From Arthrobacter cryoconiti (lineage in GTDB: Bacteria > Actinomycetota > Actinomycetes > Actinomycetales > Micrococcaceae): a DNA stretch of 64,000 nucleotides. The notes under the pieces are model-generated. The model worked only from the letters and a program-made list of their open reading frames with translations, had not been told where the DNA came from and searched no databases. Below, piece by piece: positions 27,235-35,414 of this stretch (positions are counted from its first letter, which is position 1; each line of letters opens with the position of its first letter). Made by a program: the position numbers and the translations under genes. The stretch lies in assembly GCF_020905375.1 (NCBI RefSeq), contig NZ_JAJJBU010000014.1, positions 160,611 through 224,610 of the forward strand. Direction: 5' to 3'.

Positions 27235-28410
27235 GTGCCCTGCGTGCTGGCGGTGTGTTTCGGCTATCTGTTCCAGGATTTCTTCTGATTCTGGGTGCTT
27301 GTTGCGGTACTTGGTTTCCATGATTTTGATGGCCTTTTCCTCGTCCATGAGCAGGTTGTATACGCGCTCACGCTCGGCTGCATCGGCTGTGTATTCGAGT
27401 TCTAGGTAGCTGGTGGCGTGGCGGCGGGCGTTGTTGAATACCGTCTGGGCCTTGCCCGACTTGCTCACCAGTGAAGCCACCACGGTTACCACCAAGACGC
27501 CGATGATCACTGTCAGAGACAGCTCGGTGGAAATCTCGAAGACGGGTACGTGCTCACCGCCGTTGATAAACGGAAGGTTATTCTCGTGTAGCGCGTGCAA
27601 CACCAGCTTGACACCAATGAAGGCAAGGATCGTGGCCAGACCGTAGGAGAGGTAGATCAGCCGGTCTAGGAGACCGTCAAGGAGGAAGTACAGCTGGCGC
27701 AGGCCCATGAGGGAGAACGCGGTGGCTGTGAAGACAATGTACACGTTCTGGGTCAGACCGAAGATCGCCGGAATGGAATCCAGGGCGAAGAGTAAGTCGG
27801 TGCCACCAATGGCCACCATGACCAGCAGCATCGGGGTGAGGACTTTCTTGCCGTCGATCTTTGTGACTAGCTTGTCGCCGTCGTAGTGCTCGGAGGTGTT
27901 GAAGAAGCGCTTGGCCAGCTTGATGATGAAGTTGTCCGCGTCATCGCCGCCGCTGTCTTCGCTTTTGAGCAGGTTGCCAGCAGTGATGAGCAAAATGATG
28001 CCGAAGATGTAGAACATCCAGGACCATGCGTTGATGAGTGCGGCACCAGCGAAGATGAAGCCGGTGCGGGCAATAAGGGCGAAGACGATGCCGAAAAGCA
28101 AAACCTTCTGTTGGTCTTCGCGGGGTACCTTGAAGCTGGCCATGATGACTAGGAAGACGAAGAGGTTGTCAACGCTGAGCGCCTTCTCGGTGACATACCC
28201 GGCGAAGTACTCTTTTCCCATCACGGGGTCCCCAAAGACGAGTAATACGATGCCAAAAACAACGGCTAGGCCTACGTAGATCGCGGACCAGACGGCCGCT
28301 TCTTTTAGGGTGGGGATGTGCGCCTTGCGGATGTGGAAAAAGTAGTCAAAGGCAAGCAGGCCCAGAATGACCAGGATGGTAATGCCCCAAATCAGGGGTG
28401 AAACAGTCAT
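27223..28410 (-). CDS. TerC family integral membrane protein
   Basis: A 395-residue polytopic protein of the TerC/Alx family with about nine membrane helices. Conserved acidic helix motifs include AVWSAIYVGLAVVFGIVL and KEYFAGYVTEKALSVDNLFV, then TDLLFALDSIPAIFGLTQN. The soluble C-terminal 70 residues are charged. TerC/Alx/MntP-type proteins export manganese or take part in tellurite resistance; the yybP-ykoY-like riboswitch in its leader favours manganese efflux. The frame is open upstream, but ATG 28410 starts the conserved part and is preceded by GAAAG. Confidence 0.9.
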   Translation of the reverse strand: MTVSPLIWGITILVILGLLAFDYFFHIRKAHIPTLKEAAVWSAIYVGLAVVFGIVLLVFGDPVMGKEYFAGYVTEKALSVDNLFVFLVIMASFKVPREDQQKVLLFGIVFALIARTGFIFAGAALINAWSWMFYIFGIILLITAGNLLKSEDSGGDDADNFIIKLAKRFFNTSEHYDGDKLVTKIDGKKVLTPMLLVMVAIGGTDLLFALDSIPAIFGLTQNVYIVFTATAFSLMGLRQLYFLLDGLLDRLIYLSYGLATILAFIGVKLVLHALHENNLPFINGGEHVPVFEISTELSLTVIIGVLVVTVVASLVSKSGKAQTVFNNARRHATSYLELEYTADAAERERVYNLLMDEEKAIKIMETKYRNKHPESEEILEQIAETHRQHAGHLPG

Positions 28411-28448
28411 GACTTTTATCTTTCGGTAGGAGGGCAGCGATAATCGCC

Positions 28449-28556
28449 GCAAGTCTCTCCACCGACCAAATTACAGGCCGTACACTGAACCCGGCAGGGC
28501 GTCATTGCCCTACGTGTTGACGGATTCAGCGCTACGGGATACTCCCCTACGCTTCA
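28449..28556 (-). promoter_or_regulatory. probable yybP-ykoY manganese riboswitch upstream of terC
   Basis: Reading the minus strand, the leader has GTAGGGGAGTA (complement of 28540-28550), then CCGTCAACACG, two hairpin-rich segments, and GGTCGGTGGAGAGACTTGC (complement of 28450-28468). These match the conserved pieces of the yybP-ykoY class, which senses Mn(II) and commonly controls TerC-like and MntP-like exporters. The outer stem can form between CGTAGG and CTTGCG. It ends about 40 nt before the terC ATG. Confidence 0.75.
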
Positions 28557-28647
28557 GTCATCATATCCGATCTTTCCGTCAATCTAGAACGAATCACTGG
28601 CTAGAATGAATCACTGGCGCGAGCGCCATTGGGCACTGAATACCATG

Positions 28648-28652
28648 GGATA
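28648..28652. other. left target-site duplication of the Tn3-family transposon
   Basis: GGATA immediately outside the left inverted repeat. The same 5 bases stand at 39798-39802 outside the right repeat, as expected for Tn3-family insertion. Confidence 0.93.
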
Positions 28653-28690
28653 GGGGTCTGAACTGCAGGGGAACAGTGGTTGGCGCTAAG
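28653..28690 (+). repeat. left terminal inverted repeat (38 bp)
   Basis: Begins GGGGTCTGAACTGCAGGGG and ends GTTGGCGCTAAG. It matches the complement of the right end at 35 of 38 positions (differences at positions 9, 10 and 23). Confidence 0.96.
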
Positions 28691-28712
28691 GAATCTGTTT
28701 GGGTGGCGTGAT

Positions 28713-29282
28713 TCAGGTGTTGCTGGTGGGTAGGTGGCGGTAGATGGATGCGCGGGAGACTCCCAGGGCTTTGGCGATCTGGGTGGGGCTTTCCCCTCTG
28801 GCGCGTCTGGCTTGGGCGGCTGCGAGGGTATCGGCATTCATGACGGTGGGGCGGCCGCCGGTGCGGCCTTGGGCGCGGGCCGCGGCGAGGCCGGCCATGG
28901 TGCGTTCGCGGATCATGTCGCGCTCGAGTTCGGCGAACGCGGCCATCATGACGAAGAAGAATTTCCCTTCTCCCGTTGGACGGTAGGTTCCGGTGAGTAT
29001 ACGTAGGCCGACTCCCTGGTCGTGGAGGCCGTCGGCGATGGTGAGTACTTCCTTCACCGATCGGCCGAGGCGGTCCAATTTCCATACGCACAAGGTGTCC
29101 GTCGGCCTGAGATGGTCAAGGGCTTCAACGAGCCCTGGACGGGCGGTGGCGCGGCTGGATATTTTGTCTTCAAAGATCCGTCCGCAACCGGCAGCTTCAA
29201 GGGCGTCGCGTTGGAGCTGGGAGTCCTGTCCGTTAGTGGAGACACGCGTGTAGCCGATGAGGTTGAAATGTTGGGTTGCCAT
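28713..29282 (-). CDS. tnpR: serine recombinase / resolvase TnpR
   Basis: A 189-residue small serine recombinase. The catalytic serine is Ser15 in GYTRVSTNGQDSQLQ. The conserved LCVWKLDRLGRSVKEVL supplies further active-site residues, GEGKFFFVMMAAFAELERDM begins the dimer helix, and a C-terminal helix-turn-helix (SPTQIAKALGVSRASIYRHL) binds res subsites. In Tn3-type elements it resolves cointegrates. It lies 22 bp from the left inverted repeat and reads away from the res-like region at 29283-29403. Confidence 0.93.
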   Translation of the reverse strand: MATQHFNLIGYTRVSTNGQDSQLQRDALEAAGCGRIFEDKISSRATARPGLVEALDHLRPTDTLCVWKLDRLGRSVKEVLTIADGLHDQGVGLRILTGTYRPTGEGKFFFVMMAAFAELERDMIRERTMAGLAAARAQGRTGGRPTVMNADTLAAAQARRARGESPTQIAKALGVSRASIYRHLPTSNT

Positions 29283-29403
29283 GCGTCAACTGTCTCACAA
29301 CCGTCTCACAACATCGTTGCTCATCGGACATGTTGTGAGACGGGTTATGGACGAATTTTGGTCGGCGCGTCGCCGGGTCCCGGGACTGTCTCAGAACCGG
29401 TCG
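29283..29403. promoter_or_regulatory. res-like recombination region upstream of tnpR
   Basis: Several copies of a TGTCTCA-type arm occur: CTGTCTCACAA (about 29290-29300), CCGTCTCACAACAT (29301-29314), its perfect inverse ATGTTGTGAGACGG (29330-29343), and GACTGTCTCAGAACCGG (about 29384-29400). Spacing and inverted arms are as expected for resolvase subsites. A 30-bp piece (29373-29402) recurs at 36594-36623. Confidence 0.75.
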
Positions 29404-29508
29404 TTTTAGGAACACCCCCACAACACTCGAGGAGCGTCACTGACGGCGCCCTGACAAGTGGCTGGCCATGAACACCGAATAGGGGTGTGCCTGTGAGTCG
29501 CCCCTATA

Positions 29509-29928
29509 TCAGTTGTTGTTTGTACTGAGTTCAGCCGCCAAGGCCTGGACCCGGGCCTGGATGTCATCGCGGACTATGCGCATCCGTTCCATTCCTTCGA
29601 TGCCGCGTTTGGAAGGTTCATCGGTGTCCCAGTTGCGGATCTCAATCCCGGGAACCGGGTCCACCACGGCCTCGCTTCCGAGGGTGATGATTAGGTCCAC
29701 GTCGGCGAGCATGTCTGCGGTGATGGGTTTGGTGTGCTCACCGGAGATGTCGATCCCCAGCTCCGTTAGGGATTCCACCGACTGGGCATTGAGGGATGGT
29801 CCGGGTTTCGTGCCTGCGGTGTAGACGGTGACGGCGTCGCCTGCGATATGGCGCATGAGTCCGCCGGCCATCTGGGATTTCCCACCGTTTTTCACGCACA
29901 CGAACAGGACGCCTGGTTTGCTGGTCAT
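29509..29928 (-). CDS. ArsC-like low-molecular-weight phosphatase family protein, variant P-loop
   Basis: A 139-residue protein of the LMW phosphatase/thioredoxin- or mycothiol-linked arsenate reductase fold. The P-loop is VCVKNGGKS, with Cys11 as nucleophile but Lys17 where the family has Arg (CX5R). The segment equivalent to GCGDxCP in the two other ArsC proteins of this island is TLGSEAVVDPVP, with no cysteine. A conserved NWDTDEPSKRG follows. It may use mycothiol for reduction, or may do something other than arsenate reduction. It is the last gene of the ars operon. Confidence 0.75.
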   Translation of the reverse strand: MTSKPGVLFVCVKNGGKSQMAGGLMRHIAGDAVTVYTAGTKPGPSLNAQSVESLTELGIDISGEHTKPITADMLADVDLIITLGSEAVVDPVPGIEIRNWDTDEPSKRGIEGMERMRIVRDDIQARVQALAAELSTNNN

Positions 29929-29943
29929 TGGGTGATTCTTCTT

Positions 29944-30468
29944 TCAGCCGTGGGAGTGGAAGTGGTGTTGCACGTCCGGGGATGGGATCCCGAAGACGGG
30001 GACTGCTTGGGTGGTGAGGAGACGGTGCATCAGGGATCCTGAGACGAGTTCATCGACTTTGGCCATAAATCCGGGGCGCCGGGTACCAATGACAATGGTG
30101 GAGGCGCCGACCGCTTCGGCCAGGCGGCCCAAGGCCAAGGCCGGGTCGCCGCCAATAATGCGCAAGGACCAGTCCACTTCGTAGCCGGCCGCCGCGGCAG
30201 CCAGAGACTGTTTGAGCTCGCCTGCGGCGATGGAGGTTTCATCGTCGGGTTCGAGGACCGGTTCCAGGGAGATCGGCAGGACCTTATTGCCCGGGGCCCA
30301 TTCGATCAGGTAGCTGGCCGGATCCACGAATGCCGCAATGAGTGGGACAGACCAGCTCTGCGCCAATTCCAGGGCACGCTCCCACACCACAGGGCCTTGA
30401 TCGGGGATGACCCCGACAACGACCGGTGAACCACTAAATCCTGCCCTGCTTGGTTGCTCGCTCATCAT
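29944..30468 (-). CDS. universal stress protein domain protein
   Basis: A 174-residue UspA-fold protein. The opening VVVGVIPDQGPVVWERALEL and the nucleotide-loop-like region ASTIVIGTRRPGFMAKVDEL then GSLMHRLL (a G-2x-G-9x-G(S/T)-like stretch) are present. The C-terminus ends in a short histidine-rich VQHHFHSHG that could bind metal. It lies 15 bp before arsC1 and 16 bp after arsC2, inside the ars operon. Its role there is unknown. Confidence 0.78.
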   Translation of the reverse strand: MMSEQPSRAGFSGSPVVVGVIPDQGPVVWERALELAQSWSVPLIAAFVDPASYLIEWAPGNKVLPISLEPVLEPDDETSIAAGELKQSLAAAAAGYEVDWSLRIIGGDPALALGRLAEAVGASTIVIGTRRPGFMAKVDELVSGSLMHRLLTTQAVPVFGIPSPDVQHHFHSHG

Positions 30469-30484
30469 GGCCTCTTCGTCAGTG

Positions 30485-31141
30485 TTACTCGTTGGTGGCT
30501 GTGAGCTCGGTCAAGAGCTCATGGACCAGCAAGTCAATCTCGTCGCGGATTTCTCGGGCACCGGCCAAGTCCGTCTCTGCTGGATCTTCAATCTTCCAAT
30601 CAAGGTACCGCTTGCCGGGGTAGACCGGGCAGGAATCCCCGCATCCCATGGTGATGACGACATCGGCAGCCCGGACGACGTCGTCGGTGAGGGGCTTGGG
30701 GAACTCCTCGGTCAGGTCGATCCCTGATTCGGCCATGGCGGCCACAACGGCTGGCTCCAACTCTGATCCAGGCGCGGATCCGGCAGAGCGGACATGCACG
30801 GTGCCTTGGGAGTGCTTGGTCAGCAGTGCCGCCGCCATTTGGGAGCGGCCAGCGTTGTGAACACACACGAAGAGGACTTCGGGTACGTCATGGGCGATGG
30901 CGCCTTTGGATTGAGCCAAAGCCTTGAGCCGGTCGGCCGCGAATCTGGCCGTGGTAGCTGCCAGATAGGTGTGGATTCGTGAAGTCCTACCCAGTGCCGT
31001 GTAGGACTCGAAAACGTAGCGTTCGACCGTTTCTGCGGCGAAGATGCCGGTAAATTTCTTTGTCAGGTCTTCACTGATGCGGTGCAGGACGGCAGTGTCG
31101 TCTTTGAGGCCGGTGAGTACGGTTTCGCGGTGCTCGCTCAT
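30485..31141 (-). CDS. arsC: arsenate reductase ArsC with N-terminal helical domain
   Basis: A 218-residue protein. Residues 1-75 form a predicted helix bundle (RISEDLTKKF and VERYVFESYTALG), found on some actinobacterial ArsC proteins. Residues 86-218 are an ArsC domain with Cys93 in [27 protein letters not shown], and the cysteine pair of GCGDSCPVYPGKRYLDW. It reduces arsenate to arsenite, probably with mycothiol or thioredoxin as electron source. It lies between arsO and the stress-protein gene. Confidence 0.9.
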   Translation of the reverse strand: MSEHRETVLTGLKDDTAVLHRISEDLTKKFTGIFAAETVERYVFESYTALGRTSRIHTYLAATTARFAADRLKALAQSKGAIAHDVPEVLFVCVHNAGRSQMAAALLTKHSQGTVHVRSAGSAPGSELEPAVVAAMAESGIDLTEEFPKPLTDDVVRAADVVITMGCGDSCPVYPGKRYLDWKIEDPAETDLAGAREIRDEIDLLVHELLTELTATNE

Positions 31142-31156
31142 GAGGGTTTCTTTCTC

Positions 31157-32662
31157 TTAGTCGGTGATGGTGGCGGATCGGCCGTGGGCCAATCCGGTGG
31201 GGATTCCAATGAGGACAGGCTCCGAAGTGGAGCAGCACGAGACTGGTGCTTCCTGCACAGGTGTAGCTTCTTCGGCCGGCGTGCAGCACCCGCCAGCGAT
31301 GGGTAGCTCAAGAAGCACCGGCTCAGGGGTACCGCAGCAGGAATCTCCGGCGTCTTCCTGCACTGTGCCGTTGGCTACCGGGAGATCGCAGCTGCCACCG
31401 AGATCGGTGGAGCAGACACCGGTTTCGGGCAGTTCGAGGTGTACCTGATCGGCCGCAATCTGGTCGCCGGCCAGAGCTGCGACGATGGAGCGGACCTGCT
31501 CGTAGCCGGTAGCGAGCAAGAAGGTGGGAGCCCGTCCGTAGGACTTCATACCGGCAATGTAGAAGTCCTTGTCCGGGTGAGCCAGGACCTTGGCGCCGTG
31601 GGCCGGGACCGTTCCACAGGAGTGGAATTCGGGATCAATCATCGGCCCCAGGTCTCGGGGAGCCTCCACGATGGGATCAAGTTCCAAACGGATCTCACGC
31701 AGGATGTCCAGGTCAGGACGGAAGCCGGTGGCGGGGATCAAAAGGTCCACGTTCAGGGTCACGTCCCCGTTCGGGGTGGAACCGGTGACGGCCAAGCCGT
31801 CGCCAACGGTGAAGGAGGTGGTGGTGAAGGAGGTGTGCAATTCAATGTGTCCGTCTTCGACCAGACCACGCAGGCGGGTGCCGAGCTGGCCACGGGCTGG
31901 CAGACCATCGAGGTCCCCGCCGCCGTAGAGACGTGATGCATCCGAACCGCGAACCGCCCAGCTGATGCGTGTGCCGGGCTCGTTCTTGGCCAGCTGCCCC
32001 AGGGAGATGAGGGTGTTGGCGGCTGAGTGGCCGGCACCGATGACCAGTACATGCTTGCCAACGAATCGGGCGCGATCGGTGCCGGTGACATCGGCCAGGG
32101 GTTCGGTGATGAGGCCAGCCTTGATGGCTTCAGCCTCACCTGGTGCAGCCAGACCTGCTTGGCCGAGGGGGTTGGGCTGCGCCCAGGTGCCGGAGGTGTC
32201 CACGACAGCGCGCACGTGGTGGTCGGTCACGGTCCCGTCTGCGGATTCGACGCGTACCAGGAAGGGCTGATCGTCACGGTTCCGGGAGTGGGTCTTGTCC
32301 ATGCCGACTCGGCTCACGGCCATCACTGTGGATGAGGTGTGCAGGGCAGAACGGATGGCAGGAATGGCGGCCAGCGGGTTCAGGTACTGCTCCACGAGCT
32401 CGGCACCGTAGGGCAGGGAGGTCAGGCGGGGTTCGGTCCAGCCGGTGGGTTCGAGCAGGCGCCGGGAGGCTGGGTCGATGTTGTGTTCCCACGAGGAGAA
32501 GAGGCGGATGTGTCCCCACTTGCGAATGGCCGCACCCACGTCAGCACCCTTTTCGAAGATGAGGGGGGTGAGTCCACGTTCGATGAGGTTCGCGGCCGTG
32601 GCCAGACCTACCGGGCCGGCGCCGATGATGGCAACTGGCAGGTCGTTTCGTTCATTCGTCAT
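31157..32662 (-). CDS. arsO: ArsO-type flavin monooxygenase with cysteine-pair repeat tail
   Basis: A 501-residue FAD/NAD(P) oxidoreductase of the ArsO group found in ars operons. The FAD site is AIIGAGPVGLATAANLIERG near residue 10 and the NADP site HVLVIGAGHSAANTLISLG near 197. The tail from about residue 413 is separate: eight cysteines, including CC pairs at 442-443, 459-460 and 476-477, exactly 17 residues apart, in repeats such as SCCGTPEPVLLELP and SCCSTSEPVLIGIP. Such thiol pairs could hold As(III). The start ATG 32662 follows an AGGAGAA site; the upstream open frame is not conserved. The exact reaction of ArsO is not settled. Confidence 0.85.
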   Translation of the reverse strand: MTNERNDLPVAIIGAGPVGLATAANLIERGLTPLIFEKGADVGAAIRKWGHIRLFSSWEHNIDPASRRLLEPTGWTEPRLTSLPYGAELVEQYLNPLAAIPAIRSALHTSSTVMAVSRVGMDKTHSRNRDDQPFLVRVESADGTVTDHHVRAVVDTSGTWAQPNPLGQAGLAAPGEAEAIKAGLITEPLADVTGTDRARFVGKHVLVIGAGHSAANTLISLGQLAKNEPGTRISWAVRGSDASRLYGGGDLDGLPARGQLGTRLRGLVEDGHIELHTSFTTTSFTVGDGLAVTGSTPNGDVTLNVDLLIPATGFRPDLDILREIRLELDPIVEAPRDLGPMIDPEFHSCGTVPAHGAKVLAHPDKDFYIAGMKSYGRAPTFLLATGYEQVRSIVAALAGDQIAADQVHLELPETGVCSTDLGGSCDLPVANGTVQEDAGDSCCGTPEPVLLELPIAGGCCTPAEEATPVQEAPVSCCSTSEPVLIGIPTGLAHGRSATITD

Positions 32663-32757
32663 GTCCGTGGTTCTCCTTGAGGTATTCACAATTGGTTTCG
32701 TAGGGTTTCTGGTGCCCTGCCGGGGTAATCGTCCCGGCAGGGCACTGGAGGGGGTGG

Positions 32758-32817
32758 TTAGCAGCAGCCTGTGCCGTTGGTACAGCAACCGGTCTCGGTG
32801 CAGCAGTTCTCATCCAT
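32758..32817 (-). CDS. 19-residue cysteine-rich microprotein
   Basis: The peptide reads MDENCCTETGCCTNGTGCC: six cysteines in three adjacent pairs out of 19 residues. It has one of the strongest ribosome sites in the window (GGAGGGAGGTGAAAGCC before the ATG). It sits 28 bp after trxB and 95 bp before arsO in the ars operon. Its CC pairs echo those of the ArsO tail. It could bind arsenite through thiolates, as a scavenger or a donor to Acr3 or ArsO, with TrxB-type reduction keeping thiols free. All of this is inference; the coding sequence, stop codon and ribosome site are seen directly. Confidence 0.72.
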   Translation of the reverse strand: MDENCCTETGCCTNGTGCC

Positions 32818-32845
32818 GGCTTTCACCTCCCTCCAAACAATGCTT

Positions 32846-33820
32846 TTAGGCGTGGGTTGGTTCTTCCACCAAGGCGGTGGCGATGCTGTCGGCATCTTCC
32901 AACGCAGCAAGGTAGCGTTCAGCATCCAAGGCTGCGGCGCACCCGGTCCCGGCGGCGGTGATGGCTTGGCGGTAGCGGTGGTCCACGGCGTCCCCGCAGG
33001 CAAAGACCCCGGTGAGGTTCGTGACCGTGGTCGGTGCATCCACCCGGATGTAGCCTTCATCATCCAGATCGACTTGTCCGAGAACCAGCTCGGTGCGCGG
33101 CACATGCCCGATGGCTACGAAGATGCCCGTGGCAGCCAGCTCGCGGGATTCCCCGGTGACGGTGTCTTCCACAGTCACGCCGGCAACCTTGCTTTCGCCA
33201 TGAATGGCGGTGATGGCGGTGTTGTAAGCGAAGCGGATCTTCGGGTTGTCCTTGGCACGCTGGGCCATGATCTTCGAAGCCCGGAGTTCCCCGCGGCGCA
33301 CGATCACTGTCACGGACTTCGCGAAGCGGGTCAGGAAGGTGGCTTCTTCCATGGCGGAATCCCCGCCACCGACGACGATGATGTCCTGTTCGCGGAAGAA
33401 GAACCCGTCGCAGGTCGCACACCAGGAGACGCCGTGACCGGAGAACTTCTTCTCCTCAGCCAATCCCAGTTCCTTGTAGGCGGAGCCCGTAGCCAGAATG
33501 ATCGCCGGAGCTTCAAAGCTCTCCCCGGCAGCGGTCGTCACGCTCTTGAGGTGACCGGTGAGAGTAGTGGAGGTGACGTCATCGAAGATGATGCGGGCGC
33601 CAAACTTTTCAGCTTGCTCCTGCAGACCATCCATGAGCTCCGGGCCTTGAACGCCAGCAGGGAAGCCGGGGAAGTTCTCCACCTCGGTGGTGTTCATCAG
33701 TGCGCCGCCTGCGGTGACGGCACCGGCGATAACCAGCGGGGACAAACCGGCGCGGGCGGCGTAGATCGCAGCCGTGTAACCGGCAGGGCCGGAGCCAATA
33801 ATGATGAGCTGTTCAGTCAT
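32846..33820 (-). CDS. trxB: thioredoxin reductase
   Basis: A 324-residue flavoprotein that passes NADPH electrons to a disulfide partner. FAD site [19 protein letters not shown], redox motif Cys134-Ala-Thr-Cys137 in [17 protein letters not shown] site [17 protein letters not shown], and the closing [21 protein letters not shown] are all canonical. No thioredoxin gene accompanies it; its partners may be chromosomal thioredoxin, ArsC proteins or the cysteine-rich microprotein encoded next. It begins 14 bp after arsC3 in the same operon. Confidence 0.94.
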   Translation of the reverse strand: MTEQLIIIGSGPAGYTAAIYAARAGLSPLVIAGAVTAGGALMNTTEVENFPGFPAGVQGPELMDGLQEQAEKFGARIIFDDVTSTTLTGHLKSVTTAAGESFEAPAIILATGSAYKELGLAEEKKFSGHGVSWCATCDGFFFREQDIIVVGGGDSAMEEATFLTRFAKSVTVIVRRGELRASKIMAQRAKDNPKIRFAYNTAITAIHGESKVAGVTVEDTVTGESRELAATGIFVAIGHVPRTELVLGQVDLDDEGYIRVDAPTTVTNLTGVFACGDAVDHRYRQAITAAGTGCAAALDAERYLAALEDADSIATALVEEPTHA

Positions 33821-33834
33821 GACAGGATCCTTGT

Positions 33835-34257
33835 CTAGCTAGCGGGGAGGAGATCGGCGATGAGTGCCTGAATGCGGGCCTTGATGTCATCACGAATCGG
33901 TCGGACGGAGTCCACACCCTGGCCGGCCGGGTCTTCAAGTTCCCAGTCCTCATAACGCTTGCCGGGGAAGATGGGGCAGGTATCGCCGCAGCCCATGGTG
34001 ATGACGACGTCGGATTCCTTGACCGCTTCGGTGGTGAGGATCTTGGGGATCTCGGTGGACATGTCGATGCCCTCTTCAGCCATGGCCTCCACGGCGGCGG
34101 GGTTGACCGATGCTGCGGGTTGTGACCCGGCGGAGCGGACCTCAATAGCCCCGTTGGAGAGGGTCGTCAGGTACGCGGCGGCCATCTGGGAGCGTCCGGC
34201 GTTGTGCACGCAGACGAACAGGACGGAAGGCTTTTTGGTGGTTTCGGTGGTGCTCAT
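33835..34257 (-). CDS. arsC: arsenate reductase ArsC
   Basis: A 140-residue single-domain arsenate reductase of the LMW phosphatase fold. Nucleophile Cys16 and Arg22 lie in [16 protein letters not shown]. The other redox cysteines are in [19 protein letters not shown]. It follows acr3 by 53 bp on the minus strand and overlaps nothing. ATG 34257 is used, as the open frame above it lies in the leader and shows no family similarity. It lacks the N-terminal helical domain of the arsC2 product. Confidence 0.93.
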   Translation of the reverse strand: MSTTETTKKPSVLFVCVHNAGRSQMAAAYLTTLSNGAIEVRSAGSQPAASVNPAAVEAMAEEGIDMSTEIPKILTTEAVKESDVVITMGCGDTCPIFPGKRYEDWELEDPAGQGVDSVRPIRDDIKARIQALIADLLPAS

Positions 34258-34310
34258 GAGTTCATGCTCCTGGAGGAAAATGATGGGATTTTGAGTCAAA
34301 CAGGCAGTGG

Positions 34311-35390
34311 CTAAGAGGTGAAGAATCGCTTGCGCGCCCACAGTGCGACATAGACCAGGGCGACCAGGACGGGCACCTCAATGAGGGGCCCGACGACGCC
34401 GGCCAGCGCCTGGCCGGAGGTCACACCGAAGGTGCCAATCGCCACGGCGATGGCGAGCTCGAAGTTGTTCCCCGAAGCGGTGAACGCAAGTGTGGTGGTT
34501 TTCGCGTAGCCCAGGTTCAGGGCTCGCCCGATCACCATGCTGACGCCGAAGACGACGATGAAGTACACCAGCAGCGGCAAAGCAATCCTGACCACATCCA
34601 GCGGCTTGGAGGTGATGGAGTCACCCTGGAGTGCGAACAGCAGCACAATGGTGAACAGCAGGCCGTAGAGCGCCCACGGGCCGAGCTTGGGCAGGAATTT
34701 ACCTTCGTACCAGTCGCGGCCCTTGGCTTTCTCACCAATCGTTCGGGTGAGGAATCCTGCCAGGAGTGGGATGCCGAGGAAGATCAGCACCGAGGCGGTG
34801 ATGGCCCAGAAGGAGAAGTCCGCGGACGTCGTCGGAAGTCCCAACCAGCCCGGCAGAACCTGAAGGTAGAACCAGCCCAAGGCACCAAAGGCGAAGACCT
34901 GAAACACGGAGTTGATCAGCACCAGTACCGTGGCGGCCTCGCGGTCACCGCAGGCCAGGTCATTCCAAATCATGACCATGGCAATACAGCGGGCCAGGCC
35001 CACAATGATCAAACCTGTGCGGTACTCGGGCAGGTCAGGGACAAAGATCCAGGCGAGGGCGAACATGAACGCCGGAGCGGCCACCCAGTTGATGATCAGC
35101 GAGGTGATCATCAACTTCCGGTCGGCCAGTACCTTGCCAGTTTCGTTATAGCGAACCTTCGCCAGCACCGGATACATCATGACCAGCAAGCCAATAGCGA
35201 TCGGCAGGGACACGGAACCGACCTTCACGGCATCCAGTGCTGAGTTCAATCCGGGGATGAATTTGCCCAGCAACAGGCCAATGGCCATGGCGGCGATGAT
35301 CCACACCGGCAGAAACCGGTCTAGGGTGGAGAGTTTGCCGACGACGGCAGCCTCTCCAAGTGCGGAAGATGTGTCAGTCTTGGTACTCAC
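34311..35390 (-). CDS. acr3: arsenite efflux permease Acr3
   Basis: A 359-residue membrane protein with ten predicted helices, of the ACR3 family that extrudes As(OH)3. The signature GLARCIAMVMIWNDLACGDREA near residue 155, with its essential cysteine, and the AFTASGNNFELAIAVAIGTFG segment near 300 are both present. The start is GTG 35390 behind TAGGAGCCTT; upstream ATG codons would place the start inside the operators. It is the first gene of the minus-strand ars operon, facing arsR. Confidence 0.94.
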   Translation of the reverse strand: MSTKTDTSSALGEAAVVGKLSTLDRFLPVWIIAAMAIGLLLGKFIPGLNSALDAVKVGSVSLPIAIGLLVMMYPVLAKVRYNETGKVLADRKLMITSLIINWVAAPAFMFALAWIFVPDLPEYRTGLIIVGLARCIAMVMIWNDLACGDREAATVLVLINSVFQVFAFGALGWFYLQVLPGWLGLPTTSADFSFWAITASVLIFLGIPLLAGFLTRTIGEKAKGRDWYEGKFLPKLGPWALYGLLFTIVLLFALQGDSITSKPLDVVRIALPLLVYFIVVFGVSMVIGRALNLGYAKTTTLAFTASGNNFELAIAVAIGTFGVTSGQALAGVVGPLIEVPVLVALVYVALWARKRFFTS

Positions 35391-35414
35391 AAGGCTCCTA
35401 GCCGATCCAACATA

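Noticed and set aside
28653..28690. Chromosomal gene interrupted by the transposon
   Set aside because: Joining both flanks at GGATA gives no open frame that continues across; the insertion is in the spacer between terC and the ATL gene.
32771..33838. 355-residue plus-strand ORF opposite trxB
   Set aside because: Antisense shadow of a canonical thioredoxin reductase gene in high-G+C DNA.
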